23,652 bases of DNA from Candidatus Magasanikiibacteriota bacterium (GTDB taxonomy: Bacteria > Patescibacteriota > Patescibacteriia > Magasanikbacterales > GWA2-37-8). The notes below the pieces were generated by a model. That model did not search any database, was not told the origin of the DNA, and was given only the letters and a program-made list of their open reading frames with translations. Made by a program: the position numbers and the translations under genes. The stretch is from the NCBI GenBank assembly GCA_026396535.1, contig JAPLWP010000010.1:1-23652 (forward strand), written 5' to 3'. Each line of letters begins with the position of its first letter. The first letter of the stretch is position 1. Below, piece after piece: positions 14,254-22,307 of the stretch.

Positions 14254-14327
14254 TGGGCGATTGAGGAATCGAACCTCAGACCTCGTCATTATCAGTGACG
14301 CGCTCTAACCATCTGAGCTAATCGCCC
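14254..14327 (-). tRNA. tRNA-Ile (anticodon GAT)
   Basis: A full cloverleaf is visible. The acceptor arms GGGCGAT and ATCGCCC pair over 7 bp, the D arm is GCTC...GAGC, and the anticodon stem-loop is CGTCA-CTGATAA-TGACG with GAT in the loop. The variable loop AGGTC and a T arm with TTCGATT follow. The discriminator is A. The 3' CCA is not encoded (CAA follows), so it must be added after transcription. Confidence 0.95.
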
Positions 14328-14342
14328 TTTTAAAGTAAAAAG

Positions 14343-14371
14343 ACTATAACATTTATTTTGAAAAAAATCAA
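14343..14371 (-). promoter_or_regulatory. Candidate tRNA-Ile promoter
   Basis: TTGATT, a 17-bp spacer and TATAGT occupy the gap between tRNA-Val and tRNA-Ile on the minus strand, ending 15 nt before the mature tRNA-Ile 5' end. The -35 hexamer lies about 5 nt after the tRNA-Val CCA. No terminator separates the two tRNAs, so read-through transcription is also possible. Confidence 0.4.
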
Positions 14372-14376
14372 GGCTT

Positions 14377-14453
14377 TGGTGGGCGACACAGGATTCGAAC
14401 CTGTGACCTTTACAATGTCAATGTAACGCTCTAACCAACTGAGCTAGCCGCCC
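14377..14453 (-). tRNA. tRNA-Val (anticodon GAC)
   Basis: The acceptor GGGCGGC pairs with GTCGCCC (one G-U pair). The anticodon stem-loop is TTACA-TTGACAT-TGTAA with GAC in the loop, and the T loop is TTCGAAT. The discriminator is A and, unlike the neighbouring tRNA-Ile, the terminal CCA is encoded in the DNA. Confidence 0.95.
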
Positions 14454-14466
14454 TGAAAACAAAATA

Positions 14467-14495
14467 ATTGTACCAGAACATAAATAAAAAATCAA
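14467..14495 (-). promoter_or_regulatory. Candidate tRNA-Val promoter
   Basis: TTGATT, a 17-bp spacer and TACAAT lie on the minus strand and end 13 nt before the mature tRNA-Val 5' end. Together with the tandem terminators just upstream, this suggests tRNA-Val is transcribed separately from the 16S gene. Confidence 0.5.
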
Positions 14496-14508
14496 TACCT
14501 AGCGTATC

Positions 14509-14532
14509 AAAAATACCAGCTTTTTAGCTGAT
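14509..14532 (-). terminator. Second (backup) terminator downstream of 16S
   Basis: ATCAGCT, an AAAA loop and AGCTGGT (7 bp, one G-U pair) are followed by ATTTTT. The arm resembles that of the stronger terminator at 14553-14587, so the two look like a tandem pair. Confidence 0.5.
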
Positions 14533-14552
14533 TTTATCGATAAAAATTATTT

Positions 14553-14587
14553 TAAAAATCAAAAAATCAGCTTGGTAGCTGATTTTT
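14553..14587 (-). terminator. Strong terminator downstream of 16S rRNA
   Basis: On the minus strand AAAAATCAGCT, loop ACCA and AGCTGATTTTT form an 11-bp perfect stem running into TTTTTTGATTTTT. It begins immediately after the 3' arm of the 16S processing stem and would end the 16S transcript before the tRNA genes. Confidence 0.8.
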
Positions 14588-14588
14588 A

Positions 14589-14619
14589 CTTGACTTCATA
14601 AATGTGACAAAGAACCATA
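14589..14619 (-). repeat. 3' arm of pre-16S processing stem
   Basis: The segment is the reverse complement of 16350-16379 apart from one 2-nt internal loop and one bulged base. Folded RNA would enclose the whole 16S in a helix of about 28 bp, the usual RNase III substrate for releasing pre-16S rRNA. Confidence 0.8.
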
Positions 14620-14698
14620 TCTATCTTGTTCGCCGATTCTGATCAGAGATCAGGATAAGCTCGACTTGGATTCACATACTTTCGTATGAGTATCTCCA

Positions 14699-16255
<1,557 letters not shown>

Positions 16256-16349
16256 AGAGAATGATAAGCTCGGAAAAAATTCCGAACTATTATTTGTTTT
16301 GTTGTTGAATAGACAGATTTTTAAATATATAAATTTTACTTTATATACT

Positions 16350-16379
16350 TATGGTCTTTGTCACATTTATGTTGTCAAG
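16350..16379 (-). repeat. 5' arm of pre-16S processing stem
   Basis: It pairs with 14589-14619 across the 16S gene. Read as transcript, CTTGAC, then CATAAATGTGACAAAGA, then CCATA find their complements in order on the other side. Its TTGACA start resembles a -35 element but has no matching -10 at normal spacing. Confidence 0.8.
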
Positions 16380-16554
16380 GTTCGTTCTTTCTTTCGAAGC
16401 TTTAGATGAAGCTTCGTTGCAGAAAGAAAAAAGAGGAAGCCAAGCTGACTTACTCTTTTCTCTTTCCAGTATCGTCCGAAATTTTCGGCAGACTTAGAAA
16501 AATGATTTGGTTTTGAGGTACAATCTGATGGTTGGTTTTTTCAAAAGCTTTTAC

Positions 16555-16583
16555 ATAATAGCATAAGGTAAAAAGCCTGTCAA
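16555..16583 (-). promoter_or_regulatory. 16S rRNA promoter (rrn P1)
   Basis: A consensus TTGACA, a 17-bp spacer and TATTAT, preceded by TGC as in an extended -10. It is among the closest matches to consensus in the window, as expected for rRNA. It implies a start near 16548 and a leader of about 290 nt. Confidence 0.8.
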
Positions 16584-16603
16584 GGGCGTAAAAACGGCTG
16601 AGT

Positions 16604-16612
16604 TGTGGATAA
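16604..16612 (+). promoter_or_regulatory. Exact DnaA-box match upstream of the rrn promoter
   Basis: TGTGGATAA is the reverse complement of the consensus DnaA box TTATCCACA. It lies between the trmD stop codon and the -35 of the 16S promoter, about 20 bp upstream of it. A regulatory role is inferred from sequence only. Confidence 0.4.
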
Positions 16613-17269
16613 TTAGCGACTTTGATCTTTGCGCCAATCCCCTATTTTTTTATGGTCTCCAGAAAGCAGAATTTTGGGCACTTTTAGGCCCATAAAATTT
16701 TCCGGACGGGTATATTGCGGATATTCTACAATATCATTTTCAAAAGTTTCTTCTTTGAGTGATTCGAAATTCCCTAAAACTCCTGGCAATAAACGAGCTA
16801 CTGCTTCGGTAATGATCATAGCTGGCAATTCGCCCCCTGCCAACACATAATCCCCGACAGACACACGATCATCGACAAATTTATATACACGCTCATCAAA
16901 GCCTTCGTAGCGGCCACTGATAATCACCAAATTATCTAGTTTAGAAAATTGTTTGGCCATAGTTTGGTCAAACTTTTTTCCATCCGGATCCATGATAATT
17001 ATTTTCGTTTTTGATTCTTTTATTTTTTTACCATTTTTTACTAATCCGATATTTTCCAGACAACGATAAATCGGCTCTACCTGGAGCACCATACCAGCTC
17101 CACCGCCAAATGGTTTGTCATCGACAGTATGATGTTTATTGATAGAAAAATCACGAAAATTATGGGCCTCCACACTGATCAATTCTTTGCTCTGCGCGCG
17201 ACCCAAAATACTATCTTGGCAGTAGTTATAAATCAGATCTGGGAAAATTGTGAGGATGCTAAATTTCAT
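16613..17269 (-). CDS. trmD: tRNA (guanine-N1)-methyltransferase TrmD
   Basis: TrmD uses S-adenosylmethionine to make m1G37 in tRNAs reading CCN, CUN and CGG codons, which prevents +1 frameshifting. The SPOUT trefoil-knot landmarks are all present: MKFSILTIFP at the start, DDKPFGGGAGM (50-60), IISGRYEGFDERV (116-128), SVGDYVLAGGELPA (137-150), AVARLLPGVLG (156-166) and YPQYTRPENFMGL (183-195). At 218 residues it is about 20-30 shorter than usual; the C-terminal helix ends early in DWRKDQSR. The ATG at 17269 is the family start; there is no Shine-Dalgarno. It has its own promoter and an approximately 88-nt structured leader. It is separated from khpA by a surface protein gene, and no rimM or rplS is next to it. 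Confidence 0.97.
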   Translation of the reverse strand: MKFSILTIFPDLIYNYCQDSILGRAQSKELISVEAHNFRDFSINKHHTVDDKPFGGGAGMVLQVEPIYRCLENIGLVKNGKKIKESKTKIIIMDPDGKKFDQTMAKQFSKLDNLVIISGRYEGFDERVYKFVDDRVSVGDYVLAGGELPAMIITEAVARLLPGVLGNFESLKEETFENDIVEYPQYTRPENFMGLKVPKILLSGDHKKIGDWRKDQSR

Positions 17270-17306
17270 AATTTCTAAGGTTGAGACAAAAGAGAAAATT
17301 AATTTT

Positions 17307-17354
17307 CTATTTTGCGAGACCTGACGAAATTAGATGGCCTCGCAGAGGACTCAT
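17307..17354 (-). CDS. Possible leader peptide in the trmD 5' UTR
   Basis: A 15-codon ORF, MSPLRGHLISSGLAK then TAG, begins 9 nt after the trmD -10 box, so its ATG would lie at or within a few bases of the transcript 5' end (leaderless). Four of its codons, CCT, CTG, CTA and CTC, are read by tRNAs that are TrmD substrates. The ORF overlaps a 9-bp stem (17336-17344 with 17313-17321, one G-U pair) and a competing small stem CCTC/GAGG. No evidence of translation beyond position and codon content. Confidence 0.3.
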   Translation of the reverse strand: MSPLRGHLISSGLAK

Positions 17355-17363
17355 AATAGGTGG

Positions 17364-17392
17364 ATTATACTCTAAAAACCCTAAAAAAACAA
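17364..17392 (-). promoter_or_regulatory. trmD promoter
   Basis: TTGTTT, a 17-bp spacer and a perfect TATAAT. The -35 hexamer lies in the U-tract and first stem base of the preceding terminator, so the surface gene's end and trmD's start are fused. Confidence 0.6.
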
Positions 17393-17419
17393 GAATACCG
17401 ACCAAATGGTCGGTATTCT
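17383..17419 (-). terminator. Terminator of the 1265-residue surface protein gene
   Basis: AGAATACCGACC, loop ATTT and GGTCGGTATTCT form a perfect 12-bp stem, followed by TGTTTTTTT. It begins about 18 nt after the stop codon. Confidence 0.9.
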
Positions 17420-17436
17420 GTTTATTGAATTTATTC

Positions 17437-20400
17437 TTATTTCTTTTTAGCTGGAGCTTTTACAGTAGTTTTTACAAGTGGTTTTTTAACTACTGGAGTT
17501 GGCTTCTTTACAGTCAGGTCAAAGCTGTTTTCACCTAATAGATTTCCTTTAGAATCCATTACTTTTACCTGAACAGTGTAATTACCTTCAGTTACTTTGC
17601 TATTTAGAGAATTTACAGCATTAGATTTGAAGGTTTTTCCTTTGCCAATGGAAGCAGTGCTATTTACTTTGGTTACTACTTTTCCATCTGCGTTCACTAC
17701 CTGACGCAACACTTTGATCTTCAAAGTTTTATCAGTTTCATTTTTGAAAGTATAGGTATAAGCCACCGAACTGTTTGGAGCGTATACCAATTTCTTTACT
17801 GGCAATATTACAACTTTAGAATTTTCATCAGATACTACGAAGTTTGCAGCAGTTGCAGCGGCTACAGGACTTGGATTAGTTACTACCACTGGACTATAAC
17901 TAGAATCAAGAACAACAGTTACTTTGAAAGTATTACTAACACCACCGGATGAAGAACGAAATTTTACATATACAGTCTTAGTACCAGCACCACCGGAAAG
18001 AGTGAAGGATTTTGTTGGTGCATATGACTCCCAGCTAGCACCCACAAACGAAGGATCCTCAGAGATAGCTACCTGAATAGCGTTGCTAGCTGATAAATTC
18101 AAAGTGATTGTTTGTGAAGTGGTTTTAGAACCTGTAGAAATTGTAGCTGCCGATATGTCAGAAGAAACGGACGGCACAGAACCACCAACACCAGTACTGC
18201 CAGATAAGAAATTGGAACCAGTATATACGGCAGATGCCCCACTACCACTTAAAGCACCATAACCGTTACTATAGGTCAATGTCAAATTGCCATTTCCAGA
18301 AACATCGACTTTACTATTTGAAGCAGCGCCACTAGCAATATTGAAAGGAATTGTGCCAGAAAATATACCTGTAGCCACACCAGTTTCAGTTAATGTAACT
18401 GATTCCGAATCACTATAAGTAGTCGCGGAAATAGTCGCAGTCTTACTTTCAGCTGAAGCAGCCAATAAATTAGAGGCTAAATCAGTAACCGTGATAGTGA
18501 TTGTATTTCCAGTACCATTTGAGGAACCGCTGATATAAGAGTTGGTAGTAAAACCGGCAGTAGCAGCTCTTTTAACTACAGCACTATTAACTAAAGTAAC
18601 TGTACCATTGTTGGTATATGTATCACCAGAGCTAATAAAATTATAATAGACATTAAAGGTGCCACCATTTACAAATGAATTTGTAGAAGTAGCTGGAGAA
18701 GACAAATTATATGTGCCGGAACCAAGTGTTAATGTGTAGTAAGTTTCTCCACTAATATTAGCAGCTGTATTTGCATAATAAACATTGGATGTATCAGCAT
18801 TGAATGTGCCACCATTTTGGAATACCGACCCAGTGTTGGTGTCCAACGTAATAGTATAAGAACCACCGTTTAAAGTTTTACCAGAACTAATTATTAAAGC
18901 ATTTGTAGAAGTAACATTTCCTATTAAAGTAGCGCTAGCGCTATCAATTTTTAAATTATAGTAAACAGCCGCAGGAACATTAACACTGGCGCCGTTAAAT
19001 CTAACATTGACACGACCGGTAGTGGTGGCAAGGAAAGCGGCGCTAGTATTACTCAAAGGCGTTCCTGTTCCAGATAATGTCAAATAGTCGCTACCCGGCT
19101 GACTCAAAATTGCACTACTAATAGCTAGAGTATTTTGAACTGTGGTAGATCCAGTGATAGTAGAAGAAGCAGTCCCATCTAAAGTTAAATTATAATATGT
19201 GGTAGGAGTGATATTGGTGGCAGCACCAGCATATCTTCCTTTAGATGTGCCTGGCACAAATGAACCATTAACAACGAATGGGGTTCCTGTTTTTGTAAGG
19301 TTTATAGTATAAGAAGCTGGCGACAAAGTACCATTAATTGTAAATATGTTAGTTGATGTTACATTGCTGGCCAAAGTCGTGGTGGCTATATCAATATTAT
19401 AAAATGAGGAATTTGATACATTAAATGTTCTCCCGTTACCAGCCATATACAAAGTACCGGTTGATTGTGTAGCAGAACCGCCTCCGTTCAAGTCACCATT
19501 CACAGTTATATCTCCATTTATAAGCATGTTGGTACCAGAAATAATCAACTGTGCATAAGTGGTGCTGGCTATATAAGTTCCACCAGAATAAACTACAGTT
19601 GATGAATTTGAATTAAAAGTACCATTTATTACTAACGGCGTAACAGCGCCTGGAGCATTACCGGTAACGAAAAATAAAGAAGAAGTAGAAGCGTTTAGAC
19701 GAGCACCTGGATTTATCGTCACAGAATGTGCTGTGACAGCACCCTGAAAAGTAGTAGTGCCAGTAATAAATAAATCATAAGGCAAAGCAGTACTATTTCC
19801 ACCCAAAACACCCTGTCCGGTCATAGTAACCGAACCGGAACTTTGAGTAAAACTACCAGCTGAAACATTTAAGTTGCCAGAAACTACCAAATTTTTTGAA
19901 CCAAGAGATAGGGTGACTGCGCTACCACTTACAGTTAGATTCGTAGACGTAACATCACCGCCAAAAGTAGCAGTACCGCCGGAAGCTGGACCAATAATTA
20001 AATTATAGTAAGTGCTAGTTGGAATAATCTGATTAGTTCCGTTAAAAGTGATCGTGCTAGTATTTGTATTTAAAGTACCTGATACAGATAAAGCGCTAGA
20101 ACCATCGCCATATGTCAAAAAGGTAGTGGCATCGCCACAGTTTAAAGTACCTGCAACAGTAGTAGTAGAGTAAACTGTAAGTGTACGACTACTACCAACC
20201 AGAGTAACGGATCCGCCGTTAGCTACCGTGAATTCAGTAACACTAGGATCACCGGCACTAAAAGTGAAATTTTTGCTAGCGCCAGTCATGGTCAAATGTA
20301 AATGACCATAACCAACACCAAATTGCATAGACGAAGCGATCGTAATATTTCCACCAACATGCATATTGTAGTTGGTCGTACCGGTTTGACCAGTAAAGTT

Positions 20401-21234
20401 ACCACCATTAACTGTAAAATCGTTTGTGGAGGTAACATCACCATTTAAAGAAACCATTCCGTCCAAAACTAAATTATATACTGTAGTACTACCAGATCCA
20501 CCTAAATTACTACTACCGGTCATGGTCAAAGTACCACCCGACTGAGTAATAGTACCGCTGTTATTAACAGCACCAGCCGTGTGCAAATTAGAACTACCGA
20601 GATCAAAAGTCTTAGAAGCAGCTACTGTAATATCGCCAGTAGATGTAACATTCATAGACAAAGAGGTGTTGCCGTTGATATTTAAAGTGGCAAAAGTGAC
20701 ACTACCTGCACCAGAAATTGTTTTACTTGCACCATTGAAATTTACCGTACCACCAGTTCCGCCATTAAATGTTGTGGTGGCTGCCATATCACCAGACAGA
20801 TTAAAAGTACCAGCACTCATGTTAACAGTACTACTTACACCAAAAATACCGCCAACATTAATTGTATTGTTAGCGTTTGTTAAATTAAAAGTACCAGCAT
20901 TTAACGCTAAATTTCCTGTCGTAGTAACCGACACACCACTGGCGAGCGTTAAACTACCAGTAAATGTACCACCTGTTATCAAATCTACGACTGTGGTATT
21001 AGTATCAATACTGATAGAGTTTGAGCTAGAAGTGATGCCCACTGAGTCCGCAGAAGTAGGAGCTACTCCTCCTGTCCAGTTTGCTCCGGAAGAAAAGGTG
21101 ACACCGTCGCCTGCACCATTCCACGATTTAAATGCAGCATTAGCGTGGCCACCAAAAAACATTGATGACAAAAATAATACTGACCCCAGCAGAAGCATTT
21201 TAGTTCTACTCGATAGAAAAACTTTCGTATTCAT
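17437..21234 (-). CDS. Secreted repeat-rich surface protein (beta-solenoid-like), 1265 residues
   Basis: Residues 1-33 form a signal peptide ending GGHANA before AFKSWNG. From about residue 40 to 885 the protein consists of degenerate repeats of roughly 75-80 residues rich in Thr, Ser, Gly and Asn. A typical unit has YYNLTLDG or YNLVLDG, a short strand, then DVTSTN or NVTSTN, then L-x-ISSG-x-x-L and a GTFN-x-x-TS-x-V-x-Y stretch. The pattern suggests a beta-helix or stacked beta-sandwich adhesin. About 900-985 and 1138-1245 look Ig-like, for example SVTLTETGVATGIFSGTIP and VLRQVVNADGKVVTKVNSTA. The C-terminus is a lysine/proline tail (KKPLVKTTVKAPAKKK) without LPXTG or a transmembrane anchor, so attachment may be electrostatic. 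Almost no cysteine, unlike the giant protein. It has its own promoter and terminator and splits khpA from trmD. The function is unknown. Confidence 0.92.
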   Translation of the reverse strand: MNTKVFLSSRTKMLLLGSVLFLSSMFFGGHANAAFKSWNGAGDGVTFSSGANWTGGVAPTSADSVGITSSSNSISIDTNTTVVDLITGGTFTGSLTLASGVSVTTTGNLALNAGTFNLTNANNTINVGGIFGVSSTVNMSAGTFNLSGDMAATTTFNGGTGGTVNFNGASKTISGAGSVTFATLNINGNTSLSMNVTSTGDITVAASKTFDLGSSNLHTAGAVNNSGTITQSGGTLTMTGSSNLGGSGSTTVYNLVLDGMVSLNGDVTSTNDFTVNGGNFTGQTGTTNYNMHVGGNITIASSMQFGVGYGHLHLTMTGASKNFTFSAGDPSVTEFTVANGGSVTLVGSSRTLTVYSTTTVAGTLNCGDATTFLTYGDGSSALSVSGTLNTNTSTITFNGTNQIIPTSTYYNLIIGPASGGTATFGGDVTSTNLTVSGSAVTLSLGSKNLVVSGNLNVSAGSFTQSSGSVTMTGQGVLGGNSTALPYDLFITGTTTFQGAVTAHSVTINPGARLNASTSSLFFVTGNAPGAVTPLVINGTFNSNSSTVVYSGGTYIASTTYAQLIISGTNMLINGDITVNGDLNGGGSATQSTGTLYMAGNGRTFNVSNSSFYNIDIATTTLASNVTSTNIFTINGTLSPASYTINLTKTGTPFVVNGSFVPGTSKGRYAGAATNITPTTYYNLTLDGTASSTITGSTTVQNTLAISSAILSQPGSDYLTLSGTGTPLSNTSAAFLATTTGRVNVRFNGASVNVPAAVYYNLKIDSASATLIGNVTSTNALIISSGKTLNGGSYTITLDTNTGSVFQNGGTFNADTSNVYYANTAANISGETYYTLTLGSGTYNLSSPATSTNSFVNGGTFNVYYNFISSGDTYTNNGTVTLVNSAVVKRAATAGFTTNSYISGSSNGTGNTITITVTDLASNLLAASAESKTATISATTYSDSESVTLTETGVATGIFSGTIPFNIASGAASNSKVDVSGNGNLTLTYSNGYGALSGSGASAVYTGSNFLSGSTGVGGSVPSVSSDISAATISTGSKTTSQTITLNLSASNAIQVAISEDPSFVGASWESYAPTKSFTLSGGAGTKTVYVKFRSSSGGVSNTFKVTVVLDSSYSPVVVTNPSPVAAATAANFVVSDENSKVVILPVKKLVYAPNSSVAYTYTFKNETDKTLKIKVLRQVVNADGKVVTKVNSTASIGKGKTFKSNAVNSLNSKVTEGNYTVQVKVMDSKGNLLGENSFDLTVKKPTPVVKKPLVKTTVKAPAKKK

Positions 21235-21316
21235 AGAAATTTATTAAATTACTTTTTTATTAAAAAAATTATATACAATTTAATAGTGTCTCCAAATTTA
21301 GATACACTACAAATTT

Positions 21317-21345
21317 ATTATACTCTTTTTTTGAATTCCTGGCAA
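21317..21345 (-). promoter_or_regulatory. Promoter of the 1265-residue surface protein
   Basis: TTGCCA, a 17-bp spacer and a perfect TATAAT. The leader of about 75 nt holds a hairpin at 21286-21311 (TAGTGT/ACACTA arms) and has no Shine-Dalgarno before the ATG at 21234. Confidence 0.7.
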
Positions 21346-21363
21346 AGGAAAAAAATAATTAAA

Positions 21364-21372
21364 TGTGGATAA
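21364..21372 (+). promoter_or_regulatory. Exact DnaA-box match upstream of the surface protein promoter
   Basis: TGTGGATAA, the same 9-mer and orientation as at 16604, lies 18 bp upstream of the -35 of the surface protein gene. It is the second and only other exact copy I found in the window. Confidence 0.4.
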
Positions 21373-21389
21373 CCATAAAATTCTTGTAA

Positions 21390-21429
21390 AAAAACAAAAA
21401 AACCGCTCCGACGAATCGAAACGGTTTTT
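21390..21429 (-). terminator. Terminator after khpA
   Basis: AAAAACCGTTTCGA, a TTCG tetraloop and TCGGAGCGGTTTTT form a fully paired stem (two G-U pairs) followed by TTGTTTTTTT. It begins about 9 nt after the khpA stop. Confidence 0.9.
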
Positions 21430-21437
21430 AAATTTTC

Positions 21438-21788
21438 TTATATTCCCAAATCATCCACGGCGCTAGTGTCAATCATCGGTGTCTCACTTGCACTCTGCAT
21501 AGGGCGAGGACCGCGACCGCCTACTGGCTCATTGATCTTTAGGTTCACGCGAGCATTGTGCTTGGCGCCTACGATCTTGAGCAAAGTACGGATGGAACGA
21601 GCGGTTTGACCGCTGCGACCAATGACGTAGCCCATGTCTGCTGGATCAACATCCAAAGTAATGAGTACGCCGCGTTCATCAATGATGCGGTCTGTCTTTA
21701 CTTTGTCCGGGTTGTTTACAATCGCCTTTACAAGCGATTCAACAAACATCTGATCTGCTTCCATAGTATTGTCGTTATATTTTTTCAT
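21438..21788 (-). CDS. khpA: KH-domain RNA-binding protein KhpA
   Basis: KhpA-type proteins are small single-KH-domain RNA binders (YlqC family), often encoded next to rpsP. Residues about 14-90 match: FVESLVKAIVNNPDKV, then VLITLDVDPADMGYVIGRSGQTARSIRTLL with the GXXG loop GRSG at 57-60, then NARVNLKINEP. The last 26 residues are a low-complexity tail beyond the usual end. The start is uncertain. I kept the ATG at 21788, but Met9 or Met14 would fit the family better, and none has a Shine-Dalgarno. A near-consensus promoter lies between rpsP and khpA, so it can be transcribed alone. A terminator follows. Confidence 0.93.
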   Translation of the reverse strand: MKKYNDNTMEADQMFVESLVKAIVNNPDKVKTDRIIDERGVLITLDVDPADMGYVIGRSGQTARSIRTLLKIVGAKHNARVNLKINEPVGGRGPRPMQSASETPMIDTSAVDDLGI

Positions 21789-21837
21789 TCAAGCAGGCCT
21801 GTCGACGTGTGGAGTGTTCCACCAGCTCTGCGTATCT

Positions 21838-21866
21838 ATAATATCAAAATCCTGAATTTCGGTCAA
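21838..21866 (-). promoter_or_regulatory. khpA promoter
   Basis: TTGACC, a 17-bp spacer and TATTAT start 15 nt after the rpsP stop codon. The leader of about 40-45 nt contains a GTGGA/TCCAC hairpin. Confidence 0.6.
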
Positions 21867-21880
21867 ACTGTTTTACCTGT

Positions 21881-22207
21881 TTAAGCCTTGGCGGCAGCGG
21901 CAGCTTTTTTCTCAGCCAATTTCACAGCGCGACGTTTGCTGATAAATACTGCTTTTTTTGTTTTACCTTTTATCAAACCGGCTTTCAAAAATAAATTGTG
22001 CAAAGTTGGAGAAGGTTGAGCGCCTTTGCTGATCCAGAAAGTAATTCTTTCAGCGTTAGCCAAAAGTTGATTTTCTTTCAAATGAGGATTAAAGGTGCCG
22101 ACTTGTTCCAAATAAGTACCCCAAGTATCCTTGGTCTTTTCGGAAATGATAATACGATATGTGGCAAATTTATTTTTACCAACACGTTGTAAACGAATTG
22201 CTAACAT
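21881..22207 (-). CDS. rpsP: Small ribosomal subunit protein bS16
   Basis: bS16 is an assembly protein of the 30S body. It begins with the family hallmark MLAIRLQRVGKNKFATYRII, followed by DTWGTYLEQVGTFNP and the helix NAERITFWISKGAQPSPTLHNLFLKAGL. The C-terminus is a basic, alanine-rich tail (KLAEKKAAAAAKA). At 108 residues it is slightly longer than E. coli bS16 (82). The ATG at 22207 matches the family start. It lies downstream of smc with its own promoter and upstream of khpA, the usual neighbour. Confidence 0.97.
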   Translation of the reverse strand: MLAIRLQRVGKNKFATYRIIISEKTKDTWGTYLEQVGTFNPHLKENQLLANAERITFWISKGAQPSPTLHNLFLKAGLIKGKTKKAVFISKRRAVKLAEKKAAAAAKA

Positions 22208-22278
22208 AGATTAATTTAATTTTTATAAGAGTTTCTCTCATGACTTGTGAAGATCACGGAGAAGTTAAGAGCTGGCCT

Positions 22279-22307
22279 ACTATACTATATTTAGCTGTTT
22301 TTGTCAA
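22279..22307 (-). promoter_or_regulatory. rpsP promoter
   Basis: A consensus TTGACA, a 17-bp spacer and TATAGT. The -35 overlaps the last codons of smc and the spacer contains its stop. A second overlapping TATAGT lies 5 bp closer but gives a 12-bp spacer. The leader is about 65 nt. Confidence 0.7.

Larger units (their letters stand above)
16256..16612 (-). other. 16S leader and intergenic region between trmD and 16S
   Basis: This 357-nt stretch has no gene. In transcript order it holds a DnaA-box match at 16604-16612, the rrn promoter at 16555-16583, and a small palindrome (CCGAAAATTTCGG, about 16478-16490). Then come a hairpin at 16425-16461 whose 3' arm is U-rich, a hairpin at 16395-16416 with an 8-bp perfect stem (CGAAGCTT/AAGCTTCG) that extends further with mismatches, and the 5' processing arm at 16350-16379. 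An AT-rich run precedes the mature 16S. I could not find a convincing boxA. Confidence 0.7.

Noticed and set aside
16350..16379. TTGACA in the leader as a second rrn promoter P2
   Set aside because: The hexamer at 17-bp spacing would be ACCATA, and the sequence is explained by pairing with the 3' processing arm.
17437..21234. Repeats resembling a CRISPR or tandem DNA array
   Set aside because: The repeats are degenerate protein-level units of about 75-80 codons with coding periodicity; no identical short direct repeats with unique spacers were found.
20579..21247. Plus-strand ORF of 222 codons opposite the surface protein
   Set aside because: Its Val/Pro/Leu-rich sequence mirrors the Thr/Ser/Gly repeats of the minus-strand gene, which has a signal peptide, promoter and terminator. 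Length alone does not support it.
21820..22280. 8-nt complementarity (CCAGCTCT/AGAGCTGG) between rpsP and khpA leaders
   Set aside because: Too short and isolated to separate from chance; no extension of pairing on either side.
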